Source of the DNA: Paenibacillus sp. P25
GTDB taxonomy: Bacteria; Bacillota; Bacilli; Paenibacillales; NBRC-103111
Direction: 5' to 3'
Assembly: GCA_024704175.1 (NCBI GenBank)
Contig: CP085629.1
Location: forward strand, 3,472,001-3,536,000
DNA length: 64,000 nucleotides
Shown: positions 1 through 8,043 of the stretch, piece after piece
How positions within the stretch are numbered: the stretch's first letter is position 1
Layout of the letters: each line of letters begins with the position of its first letter
Position numbers and translations under genes: made by a program
Notes under the pieces: generated by a model
The model's input: the letters and a program-made list of their open reading frames with translations, nothing else
Database searches by the model: none
Told to the model about the DNA's origin: nothing

Positions 1-1
1 C

Positions 2-127
2 GTGGAGCTCGTAGTGCCGGAGCTTCAAAAGCGCGGCTTGTTCCGAACCGAGTACACCGGCCGCACCCTGCGCGATCACTTGGGACTTCGGCGTCCCGCG
101 AACCGTTTCTCCAAGGTGCTCCATTAA
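2..127 (+). CDS. C-terminal fragment of NtaA/SnaA/DszA-family FMN-dependent monooxygenase
   Basis: The window opens inside a plus-strand reading frame of 41 codons ending in TAA. The tail reads [12 protein letters not shown] followed by T-L-R-D-H-L-G-L, which is the typical C-terminal helix and closing motif of the nitrilotriacetate/dibenzothiophene-sulfone class of flavin-dependent luciferase-like monooxygenases. The start and the flavin-binding barrel lie outside the window, so the substrate cannot be inferred. The gene converges on the minus-strand GH43 operon and shares the hairpin at 143-183 with it. It appears unrelated in function to the pectin genes. Confidence 0.75.
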   Translation: MELVVPELQKRGLFRTEYTGRTLRDHLGLRRPANRFSKVLH

Positions 128-140
128 ACGGAAAACATGC

Positions 141-190
141 AAAAGCCCTTCCCGCTCCCCATATAAGGCGGCCGGAAGGGCTTCTTTCGA
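141..190. terminator. Bidirectional intrinsic terminator
   Basis: A perfect 10-bp inverted repeat pairs AAGCCCTTCC at 143-152 with GGAAGGGCTT at 174-183. It is flanked by an A-run on the left and T-rich sequence on the right. It lies between the converging monooxygenase end (127) and the GH43 end (210) and can serve both. Confidence 0.8.
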
Positions 191-209
191 TGTATTTTCT
201 ATACCGTCG

Positions 210-1172
210 CTATACTTCGCGAACCGAACGGCGGAAATCGGGCGTACCGTCCGGGTTCCACATCAACGTGCGGACGAACGTGTGCCGGTTCGGGTCGTAG
301 AGCGGGTCGCCCACAATTTCTTTGTAGGTCCGCGCATGGAACACCAGCACCGCCTCCGCGTCGTCCTCCGAGCGGGTGAAGCTGTTATGGCCTGGGCCGT
401 AAAGTCCGAGCTCCTCGTCCGTTCCGAGTACCGGTGCGTCTGATTTATTCCATGACTTCGGATCGAGCAGATCCGCGTCCTCATCCGCTTCCAGCAGTCC
501 CATGCAGTAATTGAAATCCGTCGCGCTCGCCGAGAAGCTGATGAAGATGCGCCCGTTTCGCTTCAGAACCGCCGCTCCTTCATTGACCTTAAATCCGATG
601 ATCTCCCAGTCGTACTCCGGGGTCGTCAGCATGACCTGCTCCCCCGCAGTGTCCACGGGTTTTCCATTTCGGAGATGTACAGATTGGAGTTGCCCGGAAT
701 TTGCGGATCCTTCTGGGCCCAGACCAGGTACCGGACGCCGCGGTGCTCGAAGGTGGTTGCATCGAGCGCGAAGCTTTCCCAGCGGGTGCGGATTTGCCCC
801 TTCTCCACCCATTCCCCTTCCAGCGGATTCGCCGATTCGTTCTCCAGCACGTACATCCGGTGATCGAATAACCCTTCGTTCGTCTCCGTCGTCCTCGCCG
901 CAGCGAAGTAGATGTACCATTTGCCGCCGATCGAATGGATTTCCGGGGCCCAAATATTGGCGCTGAGCGGGCCGGTCTCATGCTTCGTCCACACGGTAAC
1001 AGGAGACGCCTCCGCCAAGCCGCCGATCGTGGAGGCGCGCCGTACCTCGATGCGGTCGTATTCCGGAACGGAGGCGGTGAAATAATAATAGCCATCCGTA
1101 TGCTTGTAAAACCCACGGGTCGGCACGCTGCTCGATCAGCGGGGTATTCAGTGACGTCTGGTTTGCTCTCAT
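210..1172 (-). CDS. Glycoside hydrolase family 43 (arabinanase/arabinofuranosidase type), two frameshifts
   Basis: A five-bladed beta-propeller enzyme of about 320 residues that would release L-arabinose or arabino-oligosaccharides. The catalytic signatures are visible in order: R-A-D-P-W-V (Asp base) near residue 17, W-A-P-E-I-H near 75, S-F-A-L-D-A-T (pKa-modulating Asp) near 145, and V-N-E-G-A-A-V (Glu acid) near 215. There is no signal peptide, so it is cytoplasmic and acts on imported oligosaccharides. The start is ATG at 1172 behind AAGGAG. The frame breaks near 1113 (four Ts where three restore the frame) and near 645 (five Gs where six restore it), which looks like homopolymer error. 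It is the last gene of the operon with the importer upstream. The family is clear; the exact specificity is inferred. Confidence 0.85.
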
Positions 1173-1232
1173 GGTTACTCCTTCTCCTCTTCAAGGGATT
1201 GCCTGTATTTTTATTTCATCAGTTGCAAAGCT

Positions 1233-2076
1233 TTATCCTTTGACACCGCCCACTGTGAGCCCTGACACGAAATACCGCTGGAAGAAAATGAAGATGACCA
1301 GAATCGGCAAAATGGCAAGCACGGAGCCGGCGATCAGAATGTCGTAGTTGTTGCCGTAGGGCGTGACCAGACTGGCGAGACCGATCGGGAGCGTCATTTT
1401 CTCGCTCGATTTGATGACGATCAGCGGCCAGACGAAGCTGTTCCAGCTCGCCAGCGCCTGCAGGATGGCCATCGCGCCGAAAGCGGGAGCCATGAGCGGC
1501 ATCATGATGCGGAAGAAGATGCCGTATTCCGAGCAGCCGTCGATCCGGCCGGCATCGAGAAAGTCCTTCGGGAGGCCCGAGGCATACTGCCGGAAGAAGA
1601 AGATCGGCAGCTGGGGCCACGACGAACGGCAGAATGACACCGCTGTACGTATTGATCAGCTTAAAGGCGATCATCTGCTTATACAGCGGAAGCATGATGA
1701 TTTCCACGGGCACCATCATCACCAGCAGCACCAGCACGAAGATCAGGTTTCTGCCGCGAAAACGGTATACCGCAAGGCCATACCCGACCATGGAAGACAG
1801 CACCAGGCAGCAGACGGTGTAAACCGCGGAGATGATAATGCTGTTCCGGTACCACAGTAAATACTTCTTGGCGGAGGCCGAAAATAAAAAGGTGTAGTTG
1901 TGAAACGACAACAGCTCCGGCTGCAGCTTGACGTTAAGGCCTAAGCGGAGCAGCTCCTTCGAAGGCTTGAAGGAAGCGAGCGCCAGGCAGTAAAACGGAA
2001 AGAGGCAGAGCGCGGCCAGCAGGACGAATAACGCGATCAGCAACGCCCGCTGCAGCGGGGATATTTTCGTATCCAT
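1233..2076 (-). CDS. Carbohydrate ABC transporter permease, MalG type (one frameshift)
   Basis: Inner-membrane permease of a CUT1 sugar importer. The N-terminal half has a membrane segment at about residues 12-32 and a second cluster from about 75 to 170. After a one-base shift near 1615 (a run of four Cs; three restore the frame) the protein continues with the EAA-loop sequence D-A-G-R-I-D-G-C and three or four more membrane helices, ending at 1233 with the V-G-G-V-K-G tail common in this family. The start is ATG at 2076 behind GAAGGAGG, four bases after the stop of the partner permease. It should form a heterodimer with that protein and depend on an ATPase encoded elsewhere (MsmX-like), as none is nearby. 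Confidence 0.9.
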
Positions 2077-2079
2077 CCG

Positions 2080-3018
2080 TCAATCCTCCTTCTTGAACAA
2101 TCCGAACGATTTCAGCTGAATCACGTTGAGGACCATCGTAAGCGCGAGCAGCGCAATGCCGATCGCCGAGCCGAGACCGAGGTTGTTTTTCTCAATGCCT
2201 TCGCGGTATAAGAGACCGATCATCGTAAGGCCGATGTCGTTCGGCGAACGGTTGCCGTTCCACAGGATGAAGCTTTCCGTGAACATCGAATATCCGCCGT
2301 AAATGCTGATGGTAATGACGTAGATGGTAACGGGTTTCAAGAGCGGCAGGGTAATCTTCCAGAAGCGTCGCCACGTATTCGCTCCGTCGATCGAAGCCGA
2401 TTCATACAGTTCCTGCGGAATGCTCTGCAAGGCCGACAGGAAATAAATGATATTGACCCCGGTATAGCGCCAGGTCGCCAGAATGACGAGGACGAACATC
2501 GCCGCGGACGAGTTCGCGAGCCAGTTCAAGGTCGGCAGGCCCAGCAGATGGCGGAACGAGTTCATCACCGCATCGTCCAGGTCGCCGAAGACAAGCCGGA
2601 AGACCGTGCCCGCTACGACAACGGAAGTCAAAGACGGAATAAACAAGGCGGAGCGGAAAAAGGAGCTCCATTTCATCAGCTTCGAATTCAGGAATACCGC
2701 CAGAACGAGCGGAAGCGGGATCAACACCAGGATCGTCCAGATTGTATAGCGGTCGCTGTTGAGCAGCGCCGTAAGGAAGGAATCGCTCCACAGCTTCTTG
2801 TAATTCTCGAGGCCGATATAGTGAGTCTGGCCCGGCAGCACTTCCTGGAAGCTCATTTGAATCGTAGTAAACACGGGATAAGCAAAGAAGATCAGAAACG
2901 ACAATACGAACGGCAAAACAAATACATACGGCGCGACTTTCGAGGAATAAAGAAACCGGTTCATGAGTGAGCTTCGCCCCTTCGCCTTAACCGGTGCGGC
3001 CACCGTGTCTGCTTTCAT
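2080..3018 (-). CDS. Carbohydrate ABC transporter permease, MalF type
   Basis: Intact permease of about 312 residues with six predicted membrane segments. The first (P-Y-V-F-V-L-P-F) lies after a short cytoplasmic tail. The coupling helix carries Y-E-S-A-S-I-D-G-A near residue 205, the EAA-type loop that contacts the shared ATPase. ATG at 3018 is chosen over the longer reading frame because GGAGTGGAGGGCGGA lies immediately upstream, whereas the 24 residues before it have no ribosome site and no membrane character. It lies between the solute-binding protein and the MalG-type permease and belongs to the same operon. Confidence 0.93.
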   Translation of the reverse strand: MKADTVAAPVKAKGRSSLMNRFLYSSKVAPYVFVLPFVLSFLIFFAYPVFTTIQMSFQEVLPGQTHYIGLENYKKLWSDSFLTALLNSDRYTIWTILVLIPLPLVLAVFLNSKLMKWSSFFRSALFIPSLTSVVVAGTVFRLVFGDLDDAVMNSFRHLLGLPTLNWLANSSAAMFVLVILATWRYTGVNIIYFLSALQSIPQELYESASIDGANTWRRFWKITLPLLKPVTIYVITISIYGGYSMFTESFILWNGNRSPNDIGLTMIGLLYREGIEKNNLGLGSAIGIALLALTMVLNVIQLKSFGLFKKED

Positions 3019-3125
3019 TCCGCCCTCCACTCCTTTCCTGCAGCCTATGGCCGGCCCCGCGAGGATTCGCCCTTCGGGGGCCGTAGGCATTCATTCATAC
3101 TTCTTACAGCAGCGCGGGACCTGTC

Positions 3126-4442
3126 TTACTTGAGGCTGGCCGCCCCATCGTCCAGAACCTGCTTCGGATCCTTCAAATCATTGAATACCTGGAACACGGC
3201 TTTCGTTTTCACGAAATCGGAAACGGCCGGGGTCTTTTCCTTAATATTCGTCGGAGCGATCTCGTTCTTCACGCCGATCAGAATATCGAAAATATTTTTG
3301 CCGAAATAAGCGGTGAACTTGTTATCTTCCTTCAGTGCGGGATCGTTCCATACGTCCGAGCGGATCGGGTCAAAGCCAAGCTGCTTCCAGATCTCGATAT
3401 TCCCTTCCTTGGAGATCTTGGCGTAGGCGAGGAACTTCTTGGCCAGAGCCTGGTTCTTCGACTGGTTCGTAATGACGGTGCCCGTGCCGCCCATCCCGGA
3501 GGAACGCATTTCACCCTGCTTGAAGACCGGCATCGGCTTGATCACGATCTTACCTTTCAGGTCAGGCATATAGTCGGTGAAGCGGCCCATGTACCACATC
3601 GGCATCCAGACCGAAGCGGCGCCTCCCTTGTTCATAAAGCCGTAATATTCCTCCGCATGGTGGCCTCCGCCCGGCGCCGGAATGGCGACCTTCTCCTTCA
3701 CGAGCTTTTGCAGAAACGTCAGCACCTCGACGTTGACGTTATCGTTGATAATCACTTTCCCGTCTTTATCGAGGAAATCCGAGCCGTGCTGGACGACCAG
3801 CGGCCAGTAGGTCCATTGGTCCTGCGTTTCGAGCGTCGTCATCGGCTTGCCGGTTTTCTCCAGCACCTGCAGAGCGGCCTTCTCGTAATCGTCCCAGGTC
3901 TTGATGTTGTCCGGGTTCACGCCGGCTTTGTCGAGAATTTCTTTATTGTAGTAGATGACCTCCGCCCCTACGTGGTAATCGATGCCGTAATATTTGCCGC
4001 CTTTCGCGTAGTTCTCCAGCCTCGACATGACCAGATTCGCTTTCTCCGGCTCGACGATGTCGTTCAGCGGAACCAGCCGCGGCTCGCCCTTCAGGAAATT
4101 GCCGATCTTGCTGATCTCAATATCGGCCATATCCGGCGCGCCTGTGCCCGATTGCAGCGCGACCAGCACCTTGTTGTGATTATCGTCGTACGGGAAGGTC
4201 GTGGCTTCCAGCTCGATGGCTTCATCCGGATGCGCTTTGTTCCAGGACTGGGCCATACTCTCAAAAAACTTCTGATGCAGCTCGTTGAACGTCCAGAATA
4301 CAAGTTTGGTGGAAGCTCCCGATTTGGAGCCGGACCCGCTGTCGCCCCCTGCTGTACCGCCTCCGTTATCGCTGCAAGCCGCAAGTAAAAGCGCGGAGCT
4401 TAAAACAAGTGCCGATGATAATTTAAGCGCTTTCTTCCTCAT
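3126..4442 (-). CDS. Extracellular solute-binding lipoprotein, family 1 (sugar importer)
   Basis: Intact 438-residue lipoprotein. The signal peptide has a basic start and a hydrophobic core, and ends in the lipobox L-A-A-C with Cys23 as the lipid anchor. A Ser/Gly-rich linker follows, then the two-lobe binding fold (K-L-V-F-W-T-F-N-E-L-H near residue 47, Y-Y-N-K-E-I-L-D-K-A-G near 165). The protein would capture arabino-oligosaccharides or a related sugar for the two downstream permeases and the intracellular GH43. The ribosome site is AGGGGG. The gene is divergent from the GntR/LacI-type regulator, which probably controls it. Confidence 0.92.
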   Translation of the reverse strand: MRKKALKLSSALVLSSALLLAACSDNGGGTAGGDSGSGSKSGASTKLVFWTFNELHQKFFESMAQSWNKAHPDEAIELEATTFPYDDNHNKVLVALQSGTGAPDMADIEISKIGNFLKGEPRLVPLNDIVEPEKANLVMSRLENYAKGGKYYGIDYHVGAEVIYYNKEILDKAGVNPDNIKTWDDYEKAALQVLEKTGKPMTTLETQDQWTYWPLVVQHGSDFLDKDGKVIINDNVNVEVLTFLQKLVKEKVAIPAPGGGHHAEEYYGFMNKGGAASVWMPMWYMGRFTDYMPDLKGKIVIKPMPVFKQGEMRSSGMGGTGTVITNQSKNQALAKKFLAYAKISKEGNIEIWKQLGFDPIRSDVWNDPALKEDNKFTAYFGKNIFDILIGVKNEIAPTNIKEKTPAVSDFVKTKAVFQVFNDLKDPKQVLDDGAASLK

Positions 4443-4585
4443 GAACGTGTGCCCCCTATAAGGAAAATATACTTAAACCCTGCCGGGTTAAAGCCGATGG
4501 TGAGTTTGTCGACCATTCCGTAATACTTAGGATAAGATTCGACTTTTTATTCCATTTTTTTCATTTCATGTATTGTAACCGCTTC

Positions 4586-4641
4586 ACTAATTGGATTATA
4601 ATATACATAAAGTATAATTTATATAATCAATTGGTTATAAA
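4586..4641. promoter_or_regulatory. Probable operator of the GntR/LacI-type regulator in the divergent promoter region
   Basis: Two similar AT-rich boxes lie in the divergent intergenic region: AATTGGATTATAA at 4589-4601 and AATTGGTTATAA at 4629-4640, as direct repeats about 40 bp apart. The second sits in an imperfect palindrome ATAATCAATTGGTTAT (4623-4638, 14 of 16 symmetric positions). Just upstream TGTAACCGCTTCA (4574-4586) resembles a catabolite-responsive element but lacks the full consensus. Binding is inferred from position and symmetry only. Confidence 0.5.
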
Positions 4642-4676
4642 AGCATATTTTTTTATAATTAAAAGGGGAAGATGTC

Positions 4677-5752
4677 ATGTCTCACAAAACCGCCCTCTAT
4701 AAAAAGATTCAGAACGACATCCGGGAGAAAATACGCCGGGGATCCTTCGGCCCAAAGACCGGGTCCCTTCCGAGCAGGAAATTATGGACGAATATAAGGT
4801 AAGCAAAATCACGGTCAAGAACGCTCTGACGGCGCTCGCCGACGACGGTCTGGTCGTAAGGATTCAAGGCAAGGGCACGTTCGTTTCCTCCGAACTTCCG
4901 CTGCCCCAAATCACGCTCCCCAGCGATTCCGCCGGCACCTCCCGGGGGCTCGTCGGCTTTATTATCCCTACTATGAAAACAAGCGTGATCCAGAAGCTGG
5001 TCGACCATGTCGAATATTATTTGACCCAGGCCGGATTCCAGATGCTGCTGCGGATTACGAGGGAATCCTCTGCAGAGGAATCGCGGGCTATCAAGGAGCT
5101 TTTGGACGCAGGGGTTCAGGGGTTCATCGTCTTTCCTACCGAAGATGAGAAATACAACGAATCGCTGCTCCGCCTGTCGCTCGACAAATTTCCTTTCGTC
5201 TTTATCGATCGCTTCCTGCGCAACATCGATACCTATACGATCACCTCGGACAACCTCGGCGGGACGTATGAAACGGTGTCTTATCTCCTGAAGAAAGGAC
5301 ATCGGCGGATTGCCCTCATTTCCCCGGAGAATGCGAATACGACGATCGAAGACCGGACGGCCGGCTTCGAGAAGGCTTACATCGACCACGGCGTGCCGAT
5401 TGATAAGAGCCTCTGGTGCCACGTGCCTCTGGACATTCTGAGAAGCGAGAAGGCGCTGGACTATATCGCGGAGTTTTTGATCAGCCATAGGCGACTAACC
5501 GCGACCGTCACCCTGAGCGCGGAGATGGCCCAGCTGACCTCCAGCGCCCTGAAGAGCGTCGGCCTGGAGGCCAGCCCGCCGGAATTAATCTCTTTCGACG
5601 ATCCCGGGCTTCCGAATATTCCCTATGTCATGCAGGATGAGAAGAAGATGGCGGAGGTGTCCGTCTCCCTGCTTCAGCAGCAGATGGAGCAGGATTATAT
5701 GCCGCAGCAGACCGTGATTCCGGTCAGACTGGTGCTGCCGGGGCAGGAGTAA
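4677..5752 (+). CDS. GntR-type HTH regulator with LacI-type sugar-sensing domain (one frameshift)
   Basis: About 358 residues: an N-terminal winged helix of the GntR class (start ATG at 4677 behind AAAAGGGGAAG, Y-K-K-I-Q-N-D-I-R, then V-P-S-E-Q-E-I and K-I-T-V-K-N-A-L), and a C-terminal periplasmic-binding-like effector domain from about residue 95 (G-L-V-G-F-I-I-P, later G-H-R-R-I-A-L-I-S). This architecture matches AraR-type arabinose repressors. One base appears to be missing near 4750 (GGATCCTTCGGCCC); restoring it joins the HTH start to the long downstream frame that begins at 4784. It is divergent from the binding-protein/permease/GH43 operon and probably represses it in the absence of sugar. 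The link to arabinose is inferred from the domain pairing and the GH43 gene. Confidence 0.88.
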
Positions 5753-5782
5753 GAGCGATTCTGCGGCCCTGGGACGGAAGTC

Positions 5783-5793
5783 ATTGGACCAAT
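5783..5793. promoter_or_regulatory. Palindrome ATTGG-A-CCAAT upstream of the GNAT gene
   Basis: A perfect 5-bp inverted repeat with a one-base centre, about 95 bp before the acetyltransferase start. It shares the ATTGG half with the boxes in the upstream divergent promoter, so the same regulator might bind here. There is no supporting evidence beyond the sequence. Confidence 0.3.
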
Positions 5794-5889
5794 AAAAGTT
5801 GTTAAGATTGGTTCTGTATCTTGTACCAGTTTAACCCTATAATTTACGGGTATCGGCATTTCTTATTGCTGCTGAAAGGATGATCCGTG

Positions 5890-6353
5890 ATGGCCGGAAA
5901 ACCGGATGAACCGCTATCGATTGAGATTAAGCCGCTGGGAGAGGAAGATCGTAACCGGTGGAATATTTTGGCCCGGGGCTATAAAACTTTTTATGAAACC
6001 ACGCTCCCCGGCTCCAAGTACGAGGAGGTATGGCGCGATTGCTGAAAGGCGACGGGATCTATGGTTTCGGCGCGCACCTGCAGGGAAATTTGGTCGGCAT
6101 AGCTCATTACCTGTTCCACCGTACGGTATGGATGGGGGACGACTGCTATCTTCAAGATCTCTTTGTCGACGAAGCTTGCCGCGGCCATGGGGTGGCTCGT
6201 GCTCTAATCGAGCGGGTAGCCCAAACGGCCCGTGAACGTAATGCATCCCGCCTCTACTGGCAAACCCGCCATGACAATACCAAAGCCCGTATGCTCTACG
6301 ATAAGGTTGCTCATCACAGAGGATTCATCCGCTATGATTATCCGCTCGGATAA
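5890..6353 (+). CDS. GNAT-family N-acetyltransferase (one frameshift)
   Basis: Small cytoplasmic acetyl-CoA-dependent acetyltransferase of about 154 residues. The N-terminal part (L-S-I-E-I-K-P-L) begins with ATG at 5890 behind GAAAGGATG. A one-base shift near 6030 leads into the frame with the family hallmarks: L-Q-D-L-F-V-D-E and the acetyl-CoA loop R-G-H-G-V-A near residue 100, then W-Q-T-R-H-D-N-T-K-A-R-M-L-Y-D near 130. The acceptor substrate is unknown. It stands alone between the regulator and the repeat region and has no evident link to pectin use. Confidence 0.82.
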
Positions 6354-6369
6354 GCTGACGCTCTGTCCT

Positions 6370-6560
6370 ATCTCCAACGGACACAGCGGCCTTTATAGAG
6401 GGGAATCGGGGCCGCTTTGATTTCTAACGGACACGGATGCAACTATTTGGTCTCAAAGCACTCCATCTGACAGTATTTGGGGCTATTAAGTGCTGTCATG
6501 TCCGTTACAGGGGAAACCGCTGCTTTTGGGCAAATTAGCATCTGTGATGTCCGGTAGAAA
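6370..6560. repeat. Intergenic inverted repeats built on AACGGACA / TGTCCGTT
   Basis: The core CAACGGACAC occurs at 6375, TAACGGACA at 6425-6433, and the inverted TGTCCGTTA at 6499-6507, with a degenerate TGTCCGGTA near 6548. The pair 6425-6433/6499-6507 forms a 9-bp stem around about 65 nt; an inner pair AGCGGCC/GGCCGCT lies at 6385-6417. This resembles a REP-like short intergenic repeat family. The rest of 6354-6750 shows no gene that I can support. Confidence 0.55.
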
Positions 6561-6689
6561 ATCACGTTCAAACGGCATGCTCGTTTGTCTTCGGGTCCTT
6601 TCGTGCATGACTGTATCTGATTAGGGGGCGCTCATCTTTACATAAGGGAAAACTCCATAAGCCTTAAGGCCGTCAGAGCGTTCCTTAGA

Positions 6690-6740
6690 AAAAGAAGCGA
6701 AGTCAGGTGCCTTAGCGGCATGGACTTCGCTTCTTTTATT
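6690..6740. terminator. Strong bidirectional terminator
   Basis: A perfect 15-bp inverted repeat (AAAAGAAGCGAAGTC at 6690-6704 with GACTTCGCTTCTTTT at 6723-6737) has T/A tracts on both sides. It terminates the minus-strand pectinase operon that ends at 6752 and can stop plus-strand transcription from the GNAT gene. Confidence 0.85.
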
Positions 6741-6751
6741 TTATACCCGGC

Positions 6752-7967
6752 TCAGCGGCCGGACGGGTCGTGGGGCACCCGAACGTTTGCCGAGGCGGTG
6801 ATTTGATTCCCCGCTTGGTCGGTTGCGGTGTAGGTGATGGTATAGATCCGTCCGTTCCCCGAACCGGCCCGGGAAGCACGCAGGCGGAAGGAAGTATCGG
6901 CGGTGCCGTACTGCGCGTCTTGAATGTCGTCCGGCTGCAGCGGCTCATTGCTCGTAATAGAAGTCAGCACGACGGAAGCGATACCGGAACCGGAGTCGCT
7001 CGCATACACCGATGCGGTGACGGATACGGTCTTGTTATTGGGCGGCCAGAGCGTCGTTTTATCCAGGGCCAACCTCAATGCCGGAGCGGCCGAATCGACA
7101 TTCAGAGTGAGGGACCTCGCCTGCTCCTCGTTCCCTGCTTGATCGATGCTCCGATATTCGAGGCGGTCGCTGCCGTAGACCGACACGGTGACCGGCTGCG
7201 AATACTCGGACCACGGTCCGTCGTTCAGCCGGTATACCGTTCGCGCGACGGACGAAACGGCGTCCGCCGCTGTTAGCGAGACGACGGGGGCCGACCGGTA
7301 CCAGCCGTTCTTGCCGTCCGCCGGGCCGGCCGAGGCCGAAGTGACCGGCGCCGCCGAATCAAGCTTCACCGTGACCGATTGGACGGTACCCGCGATGCCA
7401 TTCCCATCGGTGCTGCGGTATTCGAGCGTGTTGATTCCGTCCGAGTCAACCATGAACGGAGAAGTATACACAGCCCAGCTTCCTTCATTCAGCCGGTATT
7501 CGATCCGGCTACCCGCCGATAATTCGCTCGAAGAGATTATGCCGACACGGACGGGATGCACATACCAGCCGTTCCGGCCGTCCGGTCTGCGGCGGCGACA
7601 ATTCGGCCGAAAGCTCGGCGGACGGCGCCGGATCCGCATGGAAGGTCGCGGACATCACCGCCCCTCCTCCGCCCGCCGTTACGGTGTAATTTCCGGGCAT
7701 CCGGTTCTTCAGCGTGTAGCTGAACCGGAATGACCCGTCGGGAGCCGCCGCCTGCTGGTCCAAGTAATCGAGGCTGTTCAGCGGATTGCGTACTTGGACG
7801 GTCGCCGGGCTTCCACCGGCAGAATCAAGCTGCCCGGTTATGGTAACGACCCCGGACGCAGGATCGAACGATACGTTTAGGGCCGGACTCGAAGCCTTCG
7901 CCGCCGGAATCCCCGTTCCGAAGCCCAATAAAATGGACAGCAGGACGATGGTCCATATTTTTTTCAA
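6752..7967 (-). CDS. Exported protein with OmpL47-like repeat domains (one frameshift)
   Basis: About 405 residues: signal peptide (L-K-K-I-W-T-I-V-L-L, ending A-K-A), an Ig-like domain (A-L-N-V-S-F-D-P-A-S-G-V-V-T-I-T-G), then two or three OmpL47-like repeats with the recurrent pattern N-G-W-Y ... I/V-Y-R-L-N-x-G-x-W ... Y-R-S-x-D-x-x-G-N. A last beta-sandwich domain ends in T-Y-T-A-T-D-Q-A-G-N. No catalytic motif is visible, so it is probably a carbohydrate- or wall-binding accessory protein. The start is taken as TTG at 7967 because GGAGGAGGG lies six bases upstream; upstream codons lack a ribosome site. The frame breaks near 7580. It is the third of three exported proteins ahead of the terminator at 6690-6740. 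Confidence 0.75.
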
Positions 7968-8043
7968 GGCGTTTCCCTCCTCCGCGAGGCGTGGGGGCAG
8001 CAACTGAATGCCCCCGAAGCCCCGCTATTTTCCAAACCATCGT

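Noticed and set aside
210..1172. Calling the split genes true pseudogenes
   Set aside because: Breaks are single-base, often in homopolymers, ribosome sites and catalytic residues are intact, and breaks occur evenly in nearly all operons, so sequence error explains them better.
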